Shown piece after piece: positions 1 through 8,294 of a stretch of 64,000 nucleotides of DNA. The position numbers were made by a program, and so were the translations under genes. The DNA is from Lampropedia puyangensis (lineage in GTDB: Bacteria; Pseudomonadota; Gammaproteobacteria; Burkholderiales; Burkholderiaceae_C), in assembly GCF_004833285.1 (NCBI RefSeq), contig NZ_STFG01000005.1, positions 1 to 64,000 of the forward strand. Reading direction: 5' to 3'. The first letter of the stretch is position 1; each line of letters starts with the position of its first letter. A model generated the notes under the pieces. It made no database searches, had not been told where the DNA came from, and worked only from the letters and a program-made list of their open reading frames with translations.

Positions 1-186
1 TACCAAAAGATACTCGCCAGTGTTCGTGCCAAAGTTGAGCACGCGTTCCGCATCATCAAGCAGCAGCTTGGCTCTACCAAGGTGCGATACCGCGGCATTG
101 CCAAAAACGACAACAAGCTGCAGACGATGTTTGCGTTGGCCAATTTGTGGATGATGCGGCGCGCTTTGCCACAGCTGCAGGCATGA
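1..186 (+). pseudogene. IS5-family transposase, C-terminal end (cut by window edge)
   Basis: The reading frame is open from base 1 and stops at TGA 184-186. It encodes 61 residues including VEHAFRIIKQQLG, KVRYRGIAKN and ALANLWMMRR. This matches the C-terminal part of IS5-family DDE transposases, where a V(E)HxFRxIKxxxG block carries the last catalytic Glu and is followed by a (K)VRYRGL-type block. The rest of the gene lies outside the window, so I cannot tell whether the element is intact. Confidence 0.8.
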
Positions 187-325
187 GTAGGCCTGCAATA
201 TGGCCCGACAGGGCCAAATACCTCAAATGAGGCTTAGAAGAGCTACTAATTTGCTCAAATGGGGTTTCACCACAAGTCGCATTGAACCCTCTTGTCTTGA
301 TTCTGGTAGTTTTGCAGAGTTTCCC
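187..325 (+). mobile_element. Probable right end of the IS5-like element
   Basis: This stretch separates the transposase stop from slyX and has no convincing gene. Bases 305-325 read outward as an IS-like terminus (reverse complement begins GGGAAACTCTGCAAAACTAC) and are followed by TTAG at 326-329, which would fit the CTAR-type target duplication of IS5 elements. The left end is not in the window, so neither the inverted repeat nor the duplication can be confirmed. Confidence 0.4.
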
Positions 326-359
326 TTAGTTAAGGCGCGCATCAACGGCGCCTATCCAT

Positions 360-608
360 TCAATAGTGAGGAGGTAATTCATCTCGCGGATCGCGAGTGC
401 CTTCTGCAGAAGAGCTGCTTTGCACTTGCTGCAGGCGTTGCACTTGTGCTGTAAGGGTGTCAATTTGGGCTTGTTGCTTGTACACAAGTAAATTGAGCTG
501 TTCAAGTAAATCGTCGTTGTAGCTTTGTTTGATTTCCAGGTCGGTCAAGCGGGTTTCGATGTGCGCTGGCAGTGTATTCGCTTGCGGCAATGGTGGTGTG
601 CTGGTCAT
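360..608 (-). CDS. slyX: SlyX family protein
   Basis: Small protein of 82 aa, the usual SlyX length. The body is a predicted coiled coil (about residues 15-60: IETRLTDLEIKQSYNDD, then LNLLVYKQQAQIDTL) and the protein ends in PPHY, the typical SlyX tail. Its biochemical role is not established in the family. I chose the ATG at 608 because the reading upstream of it (to 701) overlaps the next gene and is not SlyX-like. No strong ribosome binding site is visible. It lies 46 bp downstream of the VF530 gene on the same strand. Confidence 0.85.
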   Translation of the reverse strand: MTSTPPLPQANTLPAHIETRLTDLEIKQSYNDDLLEQLNLLVYKQQAQIDTLTAQVQRLQQVQSSSSAEGTRDPRDELPPHY

Positions 609-654
609 AGGAAAGTGTGCGTTCAGGGCGAGCGGCTTGCAAGATGCAGCTTGA

Positions 655-924
655 TTATTGGCTGCTGGAATGCGGTGGAATACGTTTGGCCGACCGTTCA
701 TGTCTGCGCAGAGTGTCTACATACAGCTGTTCTACCTTGTCTCGGGCCCAAGGTGTTTTGCGCAAAAATTTAAGACTGGAGGAAATACTAGGATCGAGCT
801 GAAAGCAGCGTATGGGAATACGTTGTGCCAGTGCTTTCCAGCCGTAGTGGTCGACCAAATCGGTCAGGAGACGCTCCAACGTCACGCCGTGGAGCGGATT
901 TCGCGGTTGTTCTTGCAAAGTCAT
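655..924 (-). CDS. VF530 family (DUF2132) protein
   Basis: An 89-aa protein with the core [19 protein letters not shown], then [13 protein letters not shown] and [13 protein letters not shown]. These are the conserved blocks of the VF530/DUF2132 family, small helical proteins proposed to bind DNA. The function in this organism is unknown. It precedes slyX on the same strand and may be co-transcribed with it. Confidence 0.88.
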   Translation of the reverse strand: MTLQEQPRNPLHGVTLERLLTDLVDHYGWKALAQRIPIRCFQLDPSISSSLKFLRKTPWARDKVEQLYVDTLRRHERSAKRIPPHSSSQ

Positions 925-1037
925 GCGGTATTGTCAAGCATTTAAGACTGGATGGTTGACTGGTACTGGCAGTACTTTAATGTTCTGCCGTATGCAGACA
1001 TGCGCGCATGAAGAGCTAGGTTTGCGCCTAGCAGTGC

Positions 1038-1463
1038 TCAGGTAATAACCAATTCAACTGGAATATTTCCGCGTGTCGCGTTGGAGTATGGACAGACTTG
1101 ATGGGCCGCATCAACCAGTTTTTGTTTTATATCAGCATCCAAGGCTGGCAGCGCAATGACCAGTTTGACGGCAATGCCGAATGCGTTACCTCCTTGCGTT
1201 GGACCTAGTGAGACGCTGGAATCAATGGCAACGTCTTGTGGGACTTTGATTCCAATTTTGGGGCCAACTGCCTTCATTGCCCCAATAAAACAAGCTGCGT
1301 AGCCAATAGCGAAGAGTTGCTCAGGATTTGTTCCTGGCTTGTTAGAGCCGGGTGGACTCAATTGCACGTCCAGCGCGCCATCACTGCTTTTGCCAGTGCC
1401 ATCACGTCCGCCAGTGGTATGGGCTTGGGCGGTATAGATAACTTTGTCGAGTGGGGTGCTCAT
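1038..1463 (-). CDS. ohr: Organic hydroperoxide resistance protein (Ohr/OsmC family)
   Basis: A 141-aa Ohr-type peroxidase that reduces organic hydroperoxides with a Cys pair in the cytoplasm. The two reactive cysteines are visible: Cys58 in GYAACFIGA (peroxidatic) and Cys124 in HQVCPYSNATRGN (resolving). The glycine-rich start TTGGRDGTGKSSDG and the PGTNPEQLFAIGYAACF block separate Ohr from OsmC. The length is normal. It stands alone. No adjacent OhrR-type MarR regulator is present in the window, although ohr is often next to ohrR. Confidence 0.93.
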   Translation of the reverse strand: MSTPLDKVIYTAQAHTTGGRDGTGKSSDGALDVQLSPPGSNKPGTNPEQLFAIGYAACFIGAMKAVGPKIGIKVPQDVAIDSSVSLGPTQGGNAFGIAVKLVIALPALDADIKQKLVDAAHQVCPYSNATRGNIPVELVIT

Positions 1464-1830
1464 GGTGGTCCTTTGCGTTCAGAGAGATAAGGCTTACAAG
1501 AGTAGACCCAACCGTGTGCTGGCGTAAAAGTGATGGCCAAGTCGCGGTTGCAAGTAATGGTATTGGCTCTTGGTCAGCAGAGAACGTCGGTAGAAGTTAG
1601 TGGTCCTGCTGTAATGGATGTTTGGACGATTCCTGGATTGTGAATTTTGAGGAACCCAACAATCGTGCATGACCAAGTTACGGTATACAACGTTTGCTTA
1701 GCTTGCTATTGTTTTCACGTATTGCTTCATAATTCCGTCTCGTTCGCGAGGCGGTGTTGTGCAAAAAAGGGCGGCCAGCGACGATCCGCAGTAATCGTGC
1801 TGCAGCAATTACATGAAGGAAATCGCGGCC
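1464..1830. other. Intergenic region between ohr and the YebC-like gene
   Basis: About 370 bases with divergent genes on each side. It must hold the promoters of ohr (minus) and of the YebC-like gene (plus), but I see no clear promoter boxes, no operator palindrome and no credible small gene. The AAGGAA at 1816-1821 is the likely ribosome binding site for the plus-strand gene. Confidence 0.5.
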
Positions 1831-2535
1831 ATGGGTGCGCAATGGAAAGAAAAAGGCAAGGCGCTTGTCGCTGATGCCAAAGGAAAACTCTTCGGCAAAC
1901 TGGTCAAGGAAATTACAGTCGCAGCTCGCATGGGCGGGGGAGATCCAGCAGGAAATTCACGCCTGCGCATGGCTGTTGAAGCGGCGCGTAAGGCATCGAT
2001 GCCAAAAGATACGCTTGAGCGCGCCATCAAAAAAGGCTCTGGCGCAGGCGCTGATGCAGTCAATTATTCAACCGTGGTGTTTGAGGGGTATGCTCCGCAC
2101 CGCGTGCCGGTGATGGTTGAGTGTTTGACAGACAACCCTAACCGCACGGCCCCAAACATGCGTGTGTGTTTTCGCAAGGGGCAGCTGACTGCAGTGGCTT
2201 GGGACTTTGATCACGTTGGCATGATTGAGGGAGAACCTGAGAATGGCGCTGATGTCGAGTTAGCTGCGATCGAGGCTGGAGCCCAAGATTTTGAAGCTGG
2301 CGAAGAAGAGGGTGTGACACTGTTTTTGACTGAGCCTGGCGATCTGGATTCTGTCAGCAAAGCGTTGCCGCAGCAGGGGATCAAAGTCATATCTGCCAAG
2401 CTTGGCTATAAAGCCAAGAATCCGGTCAGCATGGGCAGTTTGCCTGCTGAGGCACAGGAGGAAGTGCAGACTTTTCTTGCTGGTATTGAAAACGATGATG
2501 ACGTGCAGCACGTCTATGTCGGTTTGATCGACTGA
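1831..2535 (+). CDS. yebC: YebC/PmpR family transcriptional regulator or translation factor (second-type)
   Basis: A 234-aa TACO1/YebC family protein. Proteins of this family act as transcriptional regulators or help ribosomes through difficult sequences. The conserved middle is clear: [18 protein letters not shown], then [19 protein letters not shown] and NRTAPNMR, with the C-terminal third ending VQHVYVGL. The N-terminus [10 protein letters not shown] differs from the canonical MAGHSKWANI and is typical of a second YebC type seen in Comamonadaceae. I chose ATG 1831 over 1813 because the MGAQW start is conserved and AAGGAA sits 9 bases upstream. Confidence 0.9.
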   Translation: MGAQWKEKGKALVADAKGKLFGKLVKEITVAARMGGGDPAGNSRLRMAVEAARKASMPKDTLERAIKKGSGAGADAVNYSTVVFEGYAPHRVPVMVECLTDNPNRTAPNMRVCFRKGQLTAVAWDFDHVGMIEGEPENGADVELAAIEAGAQDFEAGEEEGVTLFLTEPGDLDSVSKALPQQGIKVISAKLGYKAKNPVSMGSLPAEAQEEVQTFLAGIENDDDVQHVYVGLID

Positions 2536-2546
2536 TTTAGAAAGCA

Positions 2547-2585
2547 CTCAAGGCCTGCCGAAGGGATACTTCAGCAGGCCTTGAG
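2547..2585. terminator. Hairpin between convergent genes
   Basis: CTCAAGGCCTGC (2547-2558) pairs perfectly with GCAGGCCTTGAG (2574-2585), a 12-bp stem. It sits 11 bases after the YebC-like gene and 16 bases before the end of the convergent TRAP gene, so it probably ends transcription from both sides. There is no long T run. Confidence 0.65.
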
Positions 2586-2601
2586 AGTCGGTTTGCAAGA
2601 T

Positions 2602-3684
2602 TTAGATCTTGATGCTGTTCATATACTGGTTGAATGGGAATTCAGAGAAGCGGTTCCACAGAATTTGATCGCGTTGGAATGCGCGCATATCTTGGTGGAT
2701 TTCTTTGAATTCAGGTGATTTGGCTTCGTGTTCGGCAAAAACCTCCATGGACGCCTTAAAGCCTGCATCCATGATTTCTTTTGAGAACATCTTGAGTTGA
2801 GTCTTGTCTGCAACCAACTTTTTCAAAGCGCCAGGGTTGTAGGCCGTGTATTTAGATGTCATGTCTGCTGCGGCCACGCGGGTTGCGGCATCCAAAATCG
2901 CTTTGTTTTCTGGTGAGAGTTCGTTGTATTTTTTTATGTTGATGAAGAACTCAAGTTCAGCACTGCCTTCCCACCAACCTGGGTAATAGTAAAACGGAGC
3001 CACTTTATTCAGACCCAACTTCTCGTCGTCGTAAGGGCCAACGAATTCTGCAGCATCCAACGTACCTTTTTCCAGTGCGGTGTACACATCACCACCAGGA
3101 ATGTTTTGAGCCACAACCCCTAATTTGGCCATGGCTTCACCAAACACGCCGCCGCCCAAGCGCATTTTCAAGCCCTTGAGATCATCAACGGTTTTAATTT
3201 CCTTGCGGTACCAACCGCCCATTTGCGTGGTGGTATTACCCGCGCTTGCTGCACGGAAGTTGTATTTCTCAAAGAAAGCATTGAGCAATTTATACCCATT
3301 GCCGTGGTCTTTCCATGCGTTCAGTTGCAGGGTCGTCAGACCAAATGGAACCGCGCAGCTAAAGGCAAAGATAGGGTCTTTGCCTGTGTAGTAATAGGCT
3401 GCTGTTTGTCCAATTTCGATTGTGTCAGCTTGCAGTGCATCAACCACTCCAAAAGCGGGCATCAGTTCACCAGCTGGGTGAACGCTGATTTCAAATTTCC
3501 CACCAGACATGGCTTTGACGGAGGAAGCCAGTTTTTCAGCGCTGCCGAAAATAGTAGGGAGTGACTTAGGAAAGCTAGAAGCCAGGCGCCAGCGGACTGC
3601 TTGTTGGGCGTGCACGGCTGGGGCAACGCCAGCAGCTAAAACGCCAGCCAGCCCTGCGCCTTTGATGATTGATCGACGATCCAT
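2602..3684 (-). CDS. TRAP transporter substrate-binding protein (DctP family)
   Basis: A 360-aa periplasmic binding protein of the tripartite ATP-independent (TRAP) system. It starts MDRRSIIKGAGLAG, a twin-arginine-like signal with probable cleavage after residue 26 (VHA-QQ). DctP blocks include HPAGELMPAFGV, AAYYYTGKDP, LKGLKMRLGG and the C-terminal FNQYMNSI. The aromatic YYYTGKDP and the FYYYPGWW segment resemble 2-oxoacid-binding TRAP proteins; the ligand is inferred. No DctQ/DctM membrane genes are adjacent. The frame stays open upstream to 4308, but that extension overlaps an opposite gene. ATG 3684 has GGGAGA upstream. Confidence 0.9.
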   Translation of the reverse strand: MDRRSIIKGAGLAGVLAAGVAPAVHAQQAVRWRLASSFPKSLPTIFGSAEKLASSVKAMSGGKFEISVHPAGELMPAFGVVDALQADTIEIGQTAAYYYTGKDPIFAFSCAVPFGLTTLQLNAWKDHGNGYKLLNAFFEKYNFRAASAGNTTTQMGGWYRKEIKTVDDLKGLKMRLGGGVFGEAMAKLGVVAQNIPGGDVYTALEKGTLDAAEFVGPYDDEKLGLNKVAPFYYYPGWWEGSAELEFFINIKKYNELSPENKAILDAATRVAAADMTSKYTAYNPGALKKLVADKTQLKMFSKEIMDAGFKASMEVFAEHEAKSPEFKEIHQDMRAFQRDQILWNRFSEFPFNQYMNSIKI

Positions 3685-4002
3685 GAAAATTCTCCCGTGT
3701 AAATAGAGGGGCCATCCTGCGAAACAATGCAGGTCTCTTTGGCCGCCTGCGCATTGTATTGAACGTGTTTCAAAGCGAAATAGCGGGAAAACCCCGCTAA
3801 CTGGCAATAGCCGTGCAGGCGGGTTGCGAGATGCCGAATGCACATGGCTAAACAAGGATGAATTGGGTGCAATCCGGTCATAATAAGCAGCGATAATCAT
3901 TTCCAGTTTTGAGTCATTGTTGCTGCAGATCGCAGTCACCCTGGTGAGTTGATGACTCGCATTTTTTCTTTTTTGACGTGACTTGTCCGAACTCCCATAT
4001 TG
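3685..4002. other. Divergent intergenic region
   Basis: About 320 bases between the TRAP binding protein (minus) and the DUF6776 gene (plus). It should hold both promoters. I see no strong promoter boxes, hairpins or short genes that I could defend. Confidence 0.4.
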
Positions 4003-4797
4003 ATGATGCGTTTTCGTTTGTTCAGACGTAGATATCCTTTGAACGGCCGCCGTTTGATGGTGCGTCGACTTGTTCCGAAGTCTTTGCGCTGGCTTCTGGG
4101 GATGCTGCTGACTGGAATAGCTGTGCTGGCTATTGTCGCGAGTCAATGGGGGCATGATGTCATGCAGCGTTTTAGTAGGCAGGAGCAATCGCAAGCCGAA
4201 TTGGCTCGTTTGCAGCAGGAGATGCTGAGTTTGCAACACCAATTGCAAGCCCAAACACCGCAACCTCCGGCAATGCAAGAAAATTTTGCAGAGTTGCAAG
4301 GCTTGCAAGCGCCTGCCCTAAGGCATGAAGATGCACAAGCCTTGGATGCCTTGGCGGTTATGCATGAAGCAACACTAGAGGCATTGCGACAGCAAGTTAA
4401 AGAGCTGCAGCAAGAGAATCAACGCCTCAATAATGAGTTGAGCTTTTATGAAAACCTGCTGCCCGCAGAGGACAATGGCGGAGTATCCATCCGTAGTCTG
4501 AATGTGGAGCGGCGCGTGCCCGATGAGTTGTATTGGCAACTTTTGCTGATGCAGCTCAAACGCAACGCAGCTCCTTTCAAGGGCGAATTGGAATGGCAGG
4601 TGGCTGGCACATTGGACGGGAAAACATGGCGTCTACCTGCTAAAGATCGAAGGCAGAGCCTTACGCTTGAGACATACCAGCGTTTGGATGGCCGAGTTCC
4701 TATACCAGCAAATTTACAGCTCAGCAGTGTGACTATGATCGTGTGGGAAGGCAAACAAGAGCGCACGCGTCAGTCCATCGCCTTTGACACACAGTAG
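4003..4797 (+). CDS. DUF6776 family membrane-anchored coiled-coil protein
   Basis: A 264-aa protein of unknown function. Features in order: a basic N-terminus, one membrane segment (about residues 31-47, LRWLLGMLLTGIAVLAIVAS), a long coiled coil rich in Gln/Glu/Leu (about 60-150) and a C-terminal globular part from NVERRVPDELYWQLLLMQ. Betaproteobacteria commonly carry such a gene directly before a bactofilin gene, as here (29 bp), which suggests a cell-envelope or cytoskeleton role; that is inference. ATGs at 4003 and 4006 and a TTG at 4000 are all possible starts. Confidence 0.75.
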   Translation: MMRFRLFRRRYPLNGRRLMVRRLVPKSLRWLLGMLLTGIAVLAIVASQWGHDVMQRFSRQEQSQAELARLQQEMLSLQHQLQAQTPQPPAMQENFAELQGLQAPALRHEDAQALDALAVMHEATLEALRQQVKELQQENQRLNNELSFYENLLPAEDNGGVSIRSLNVERRVPDELYWQLLLMQLKRNAAPFKGELEWQVAGTLDGKTWRLPAKDRRQSLTLETYQRLDGRVPIPANLQLSSVTMIVWEGKQERTRQSIAFDTQ

Positions 4798-4826
4798 CCA
4801 TCCGATCATCGAAAGTGAGTTTGAAT

Positions 4827-5369
4827 ATGTTTTCTAAAAACAAACAAGCAGCCATCCGAAGCCTAGTCGCACAGGGGTGCCAGATCCAAGGCAATATTTC
4901 TTTTACGGATGGCATTCGGATTGAAGGGGTCGTGGAAGGGGCACTCACTGGAGATGTGACTGCGTCCAAAAAGGGGACATTGGTTTTCGTGGCGGAGCAT
5001 GGGCGAATTGCCGGTGGTATCAAAGCCGATGTGATCATCGTCAATGGTTTGGTTGAGGGGCCGATTCATGCAGCGCAGTTGTTGGAGTTGCAACCCAAAG
5101 CCCGCGTGTGTGGCGACATCAGTTACCGGCAACTTGAAATGCACCAAGGGGCATTGGTGTCTGGGCGAATGAATCCTATTTTGCCTGCACAAGAGCCAAC
5201 CACCGCAGCGTTGGAAGTGCAACAGCCCGAGGCGATTGGTACTGAATTACCTCAACTGCAAGGCGTTCAGACTCAACGCAATACTGCAGCGCAAATACCT
5301 GCTGCTAGACGCGCTGAGGACAGCAGTAGCAGCACTGCTAAAACAGCAAAAACCAGCAGCGCAGCATAG
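4827..5369 (+). CDS. Bactofilin family polymer-forming cytoskeletal protein
   Basis: A 180-aa bactofilin. The beta-helix core shows regular repeats with glycines and hydrophobic steps (GCQIQGNISFTDGIRIEGVV, then HGRIAGGIKADVIIVNGLVE and ARVCGDISYRQLEMHQGAL). A Gln/Ala/Ser-rich tail from about residue 120 is probably disordered. Bactofilins polymerise without nucleotide and scaffold wall enzymes at the membrane. The start is ATG 4827, preceded by GTGAG; a GTG at 4815 would add four residues. It follows the DUF6776 gene closely, and erpA lies downstream. Confidence 0.88.
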   Translation: MFSKNKQAAIRSLVAQGCQIQGNISFTDGIRIEGVVEGALTGDVTASKKGTLVFVAEHGRIAGGIKADVIIVNGLVEGPIHAAQLLELQPKARVCGDISYRQLEMHQGALVSGRMNPILPAQEPTTAALEVQQPEAIGTELPQLQGVQTQRNTAAQIPAARRAEDSSSSTAKTAKTSSAA

Positions 5370-5482
5370 ACATCTAATTTGGCCTAATATGACGGCCATT
5401 ACCACGCTGAAATGCAGCGTATTGTCCAGTGATGGCATGTGGGCTGCAGAAGTCCAATATCCATCCACTTTGGAGAGCAACG

Positions 5483-5851
5483 ATGAATGCAGTAGCAGAG
5501 CAAGCACAAACAACAGATTTGCCGACCCCCATTATTTTTACCGATTCAGCTGCTGCGAAAGTGGCTGATCTGATTGCCGAAGAAGGCAACCCTGACTTGA
5601 AGTTGCGGGTGTTTGTTCAAGGCGGTGGTTGTTCAGGTTTTCAGTATGGTTTCACGTTTGATGAAATCGCTAATGAAGACGACACCACGATGACAAAAAA
5701 TGGTGTTTCACTCTTGATTGATGCGATGAGCTATCAATATTTGGTGGGCGCTGAAATTGACTATAAAGAAGACCTTCAAGGTGCGCAGTTTGTCATCAAG
5801 AATCCGAATGCGACAACCACGTGCGGTTGCGGATCGAGCTTTTCGACCTGA
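5483..5851 (+). CDS. erpA: Iron-sulfur cluster insertion protein ErpA
   Basis: A 122-aa A-type carrier that passes Fe-S clusters to target enzymes. The three cluster-binding cysteines are visible: one in [14 protein letters not shown] and two in [10 protein letters not shown] near the C-terminus. The length fits ErpA. ATG 5483 is preceded by GGAGAG; a longer reading from 5429 lacks family similarity. Confidence 0.95.
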   Translation: MNAVAEQAQTTDLPTPIIFTDSAAAKVADLIAEEGNPDLKLRVFVQGGGCSGFQYGFTFDEIANEDDTTMTKNGVSLLIDAMSYQYLVGAEIDYKEDLQGAQFVIKNPNATTTCGCGSSFST

Positions 5852-5956
5852 GTTGCCCTTGTCGCTTAAACCAGCAATACAAGCGAATGGTTCATTGCAA
5901 CTTCACTGAGGTTTGTTTAGAGCGTTATCCTTACTGCGGGTATTGAAAAAAACAAA

Positions 5957-5985
5957 AAGGTGCTATCGAAAGCGCCTTTTTTATT
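5957..5985 (+). terminator. Rho-independent terminator after erpA
   Basis: AAGGTGCT (5957-5964) pairs with AGCGCCTT (5971-5978) with one G-T pair, followed by a T run. It lies about 105 bases after erpA and just before the end of the convergent icd gene. Confidence 0.8.
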
Positions 5986-5997
5986 TTGAATGGAGTG

Positions 5998-7263
5998 TTA
6001 TTCCTGTTCAATATGCTTTATCAGGATATCTCCAAAGCCTGAGCAGCTCACTTGCACGGCACTTTCCATCATGCGGGCGAAGTCGTAGGTGACGTGCTTG
6101 CTTTGGATGCTTTTGGTCATTGCTCGGATGATGACATCAGCCGCTTCTGTCCAGCCGATATGGCGCAAGAGCATTTCTGCCGAAAGAATGCTTGAGCCTG
6201 GATTGACATAGTCTTTGCCTGCATATTTGGGCGCTGTCCCATGCGTGGCTTCAAACATCGCGACGGTTTCATTCATATTGGCACCGGGCGCAATACCAAT
6301 ACCGCCGACCTGTGCTGCCAGTGCGTCTGAAATGTAGTCACCATTGAGGTTCAATGTGGCGATCACGCTGTATTCAACCGGACGCAGCAAAATTTGCTGC
6401 AAGAAGGCATCGGTGATGCAGTCTTTAATGGCAATGTTCTTGCCTGTACGTGGGTTTTTCAGGCGTAACCATACGCCTCCGTCAATTTCCTCTGCGCCAA
6501 ACTCGCGCTTAGCCAGGGCGTAGCCCCAATCACGAAACGCCCCTTCGGTGAATTTCATGATATTGCCTTTATGCACCAATGTCACACTCGGTTTGTCATG
6601 GTCAATGGCATATTGAATCGCTTTGCGGACAAGTCGCTCGGTCCCTTCCTTTGATACAGGTTTGATACCAATACCAGAGGTTTGTGGGAAACGAACTTTA
6701 TTGGCACCCAATTCGTTTTGTAAGAAAGCAATGAGTTTTTGCGCCTTCTCACTGTCAGCCTGAAATTCAATACCAGCATAAATGTCTTCTGAGTTCTCCC
6801 GGAAGATCACCATATTGGTTTTGTGTGGCTCTTTGAGCGGCGAGGGGACTCCATCAAAGTATTGAATGGGACGCAAACAGACGTACAAATCCAGTTGTTG
6901 GCGTAGGGTGACGTTCAATGAGCGGATTCCGCCTCCTACTGGAGTTGTTAGTGGCCCCTTGATTGAGACCAGATGTTCTTTGACCACATCAACCGTTTCG
7001 GTAGGTAGCCATACGTCGGCACCATACCGTTGCGTGGCCTTAGCACCCGCATAGACTTCCATCCACTCCAGTTTTCGTTCTCCAGCATAAGCTTTGGCTA
7101 CTGCCGCATCAACGACCTTGCGCATCACGGGAGTGACATCGACCCCTACGCCATCGCCTTCAATAAACGGAATGATGGGATGGGCGGGGACATTCAATGT
7201 GTTGTTCGCATTGAGTGTGATTTTTTGACCTTGTGCGGGTACTTGAATGTGCTGGTATGTCAT
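5998..7263 (-). CDS. icd: NADP-dependent isocitrate dehydrogenase
   Basis: A 421-aa TCA cycle enzyme that turns isocitrate and NADP+ into 2-oxoglutarate, CO2 and NADPH. The substrate residues follow the E. coli pattern with a shift of two: Ser115 and Asn117 in [12 protein letters not shown], Arg121, Arg131 and Arg155 ([10 protein letters not shown]). Ser115 corresponds to the serine phosphorylated by AceK in enteric bacteria; no aceK is in the window. The cofactor region [16 protein letters not shown] is typical of NADP enzymes. GGAGA lies upstream of ATG 7263. Confidence 0.96.
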   Translation of the reverse strand: MTYQHIQVPAQGQKITLNANNTLNVPAHPIIPFIEGDGVGVDVTPVMRKVVDAAVAKAYAGERKLEWMEVYAGAKATQRYGADVWLPTETVDVVKEHLVSIKGPLTTPVGGGIRSLNVTLRQQLDLYVCLRPIQYFDGVPSPLKEPHKTNMVIFRENSEDIYAGIEFQADSEKAQKLIAFLQNELGANKVRFPQTSGIGIKPVSKEGTERLVRKAIQYAIDHDKPSVTLVHKGNIMKFTEGAFRDWGYALAKREFGAEEIDGGVWLRLKNPRTGKNIAIKDCITDAFLQQILLRPVEYSVIATLNLNGDYISDALAAQVGGIGIAPGANMNETVAMFEATHGTAPKYAGKDYVNPGSSILSAEMLLRHIGWTEAADVIIRAMTKSIQSKHVTYDFARMMESAVQVSCSGFGDILIKHIEQE

Positions 7264-7555
7264 GGAAGTCTCCGGGGAATGCGAAAAAATCTTGCTTGCG
7301 TTTCAACCAAGAAACACAGTCAAAAAAAGAGAGTGGTTGTGGGAGTACCTAACGCAGGCCAAGCCTTCGGGTAGGTGTGGCTGGGTTTGCATACGTACTA
7401 ACGAAATGCAGTGGTTTCGCATTTTAACGGGCACGGATGGATAACGGTGCGCAGTCGATTCTATCCATGCAGTATGTTCATTCCTTCCACGCACCTAGTG
7501 GGTTAGGGTGTGTGTTTTGTTTGGGGTAGACAAATTTTTTTAGCTGCGACATAAA
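7264..7555. other. Region between icd and the bacterioferritin gene
   Basis: This stretch of nearly 300 bases lies upstream of icd and downstream of bfr, both on the minus strand. It should contain the icd promoter, but I cannot point to convincing -35 and -10 boxes. Only the bfr terminator at 7556-7584 is clear. No gene is visible. Confidence 0.4.
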
Positions 7556-7584
7556 AAAACAGCATTCCGTAGGAATGCTGTTTT
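7556..7584 (-). terminator. Rho-independent terminator after bacterioferritin gene
   Basis: AAAACAGCATTCC (7556-7568) and GGAATGCTGTTTT (7572-7584) form a perfect 13-bp stem with a 3-base loop. On the minus strand it is followed by a run of T. It lies 29 bases beyond the bacterioferritin stop codon. Confidence 0.88.
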
Positions 7585-7613
7585 ATCTTGATGCATTTAA
7601 CGCGATATGGAGA

Positions 7614-8093
7614 TCAATGCGCTTCTTCGTGCATTTGCGACTGAAGGTAATTGGGCAATCCTGTCTGCTCGATCAGTGACAGTTGAGTCTCCAGAAAGTC
7701 GATGCGCTCTTCAACGTCTTCAAGAATCTCCAGCAACAGGTCTCGGGAGACGTAGTCCATCACCGTTTCACACTGGGTAATGCCTGCTTTGAGTGCGCTT
7801 TGTGAGTCGTGTTCAAGCTGCAAATCGCACTCCAGCAACTCTTGTACGTCTTCGCCAACGCGCAGTTTGCCCAAGTCTTGCAGATTGGGCAGGCCATCCA
7901 ATAGAAAAATGCGAGCCATCAAAGTGTCAGATTGCTTCATGGCCTTGATAGAGGCTTTGTACTCTGCTTTTCCCAGCACACCAAATCCCCAATGCTGCAA
8001 CATACGGTAGTGCACGAAGGTTTGGTTGATGTTGGTCAGCAGCACTTTGAGCTCGGCCTGCAAATGGGTCATGACTTGAGGGTCGCCAATCAT
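7614..8093 (-). CDS. bfr: Bacterioferritin family protein lacking ferroxidase ligands
   Basis: A 159-aa protein that aligns without gaps to E. coli Bfr (MIGDPQVMTHL, LDGLPNLQDLGKLRVGEDV, DYVSRDLLLEIL, LPNYLQ). The haem-ligating Met52 is kept (KAMKQSD). Of the six diiron ligands only Glu94 remains. Glu18 is Leu, Glu51 is Ala, His54 is Gln, Glu127 is Val and His130 is Arg. It should therefore not oxidise iron by itself. It may be the haem-carrying partner of a catalytic Bfr subunit in a mixed 24-mer, as reported for two-subunit bacterioferritins; that is inference. ATG 8093 is preceded by GGAGTG. Confidence 0.88.
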   Translation of the reverse strand: MIGDPQVMTHLQAELKVLLTNINQTFVHYRMLQHWGFGVLGKAEYKASIKAMKQSDTLMARIFLLDGLPNLQDLGKLRVGEDVQELLECDLQLEHDSQSALKAGITQCETVMDYVSRDLLLEILEDVEERIDFLETQLSLIEQTGLPNYLQSQMHEEAH

Positions 8094-8294
8094 GGGGCAC
8101 TCCAATATAGGTATGTTATCAATGACGCTATTGTTTCAAGCTTGCTGTGCTCTGGCAATGCAATCCCATGCTTTGCCAGTCTGGTTGCGCGTGATATTAA
8201 GAACGGTTCTCTCTACGCATTGAGTGTGCCTAGTGCACAGGACATGCTGGGCACTCTGGCTGAACAGATTTGATTCAGGTTCAGCCAGAAGCCG

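Noticed and set aside
3685-4308. N-terminal extension of the TRAP binding protein up to 4308
   Set aside because: It overlaps the opposite DUF6776 gene, and a twin-arginine signal with a good ribosome binding site starts at 3684.
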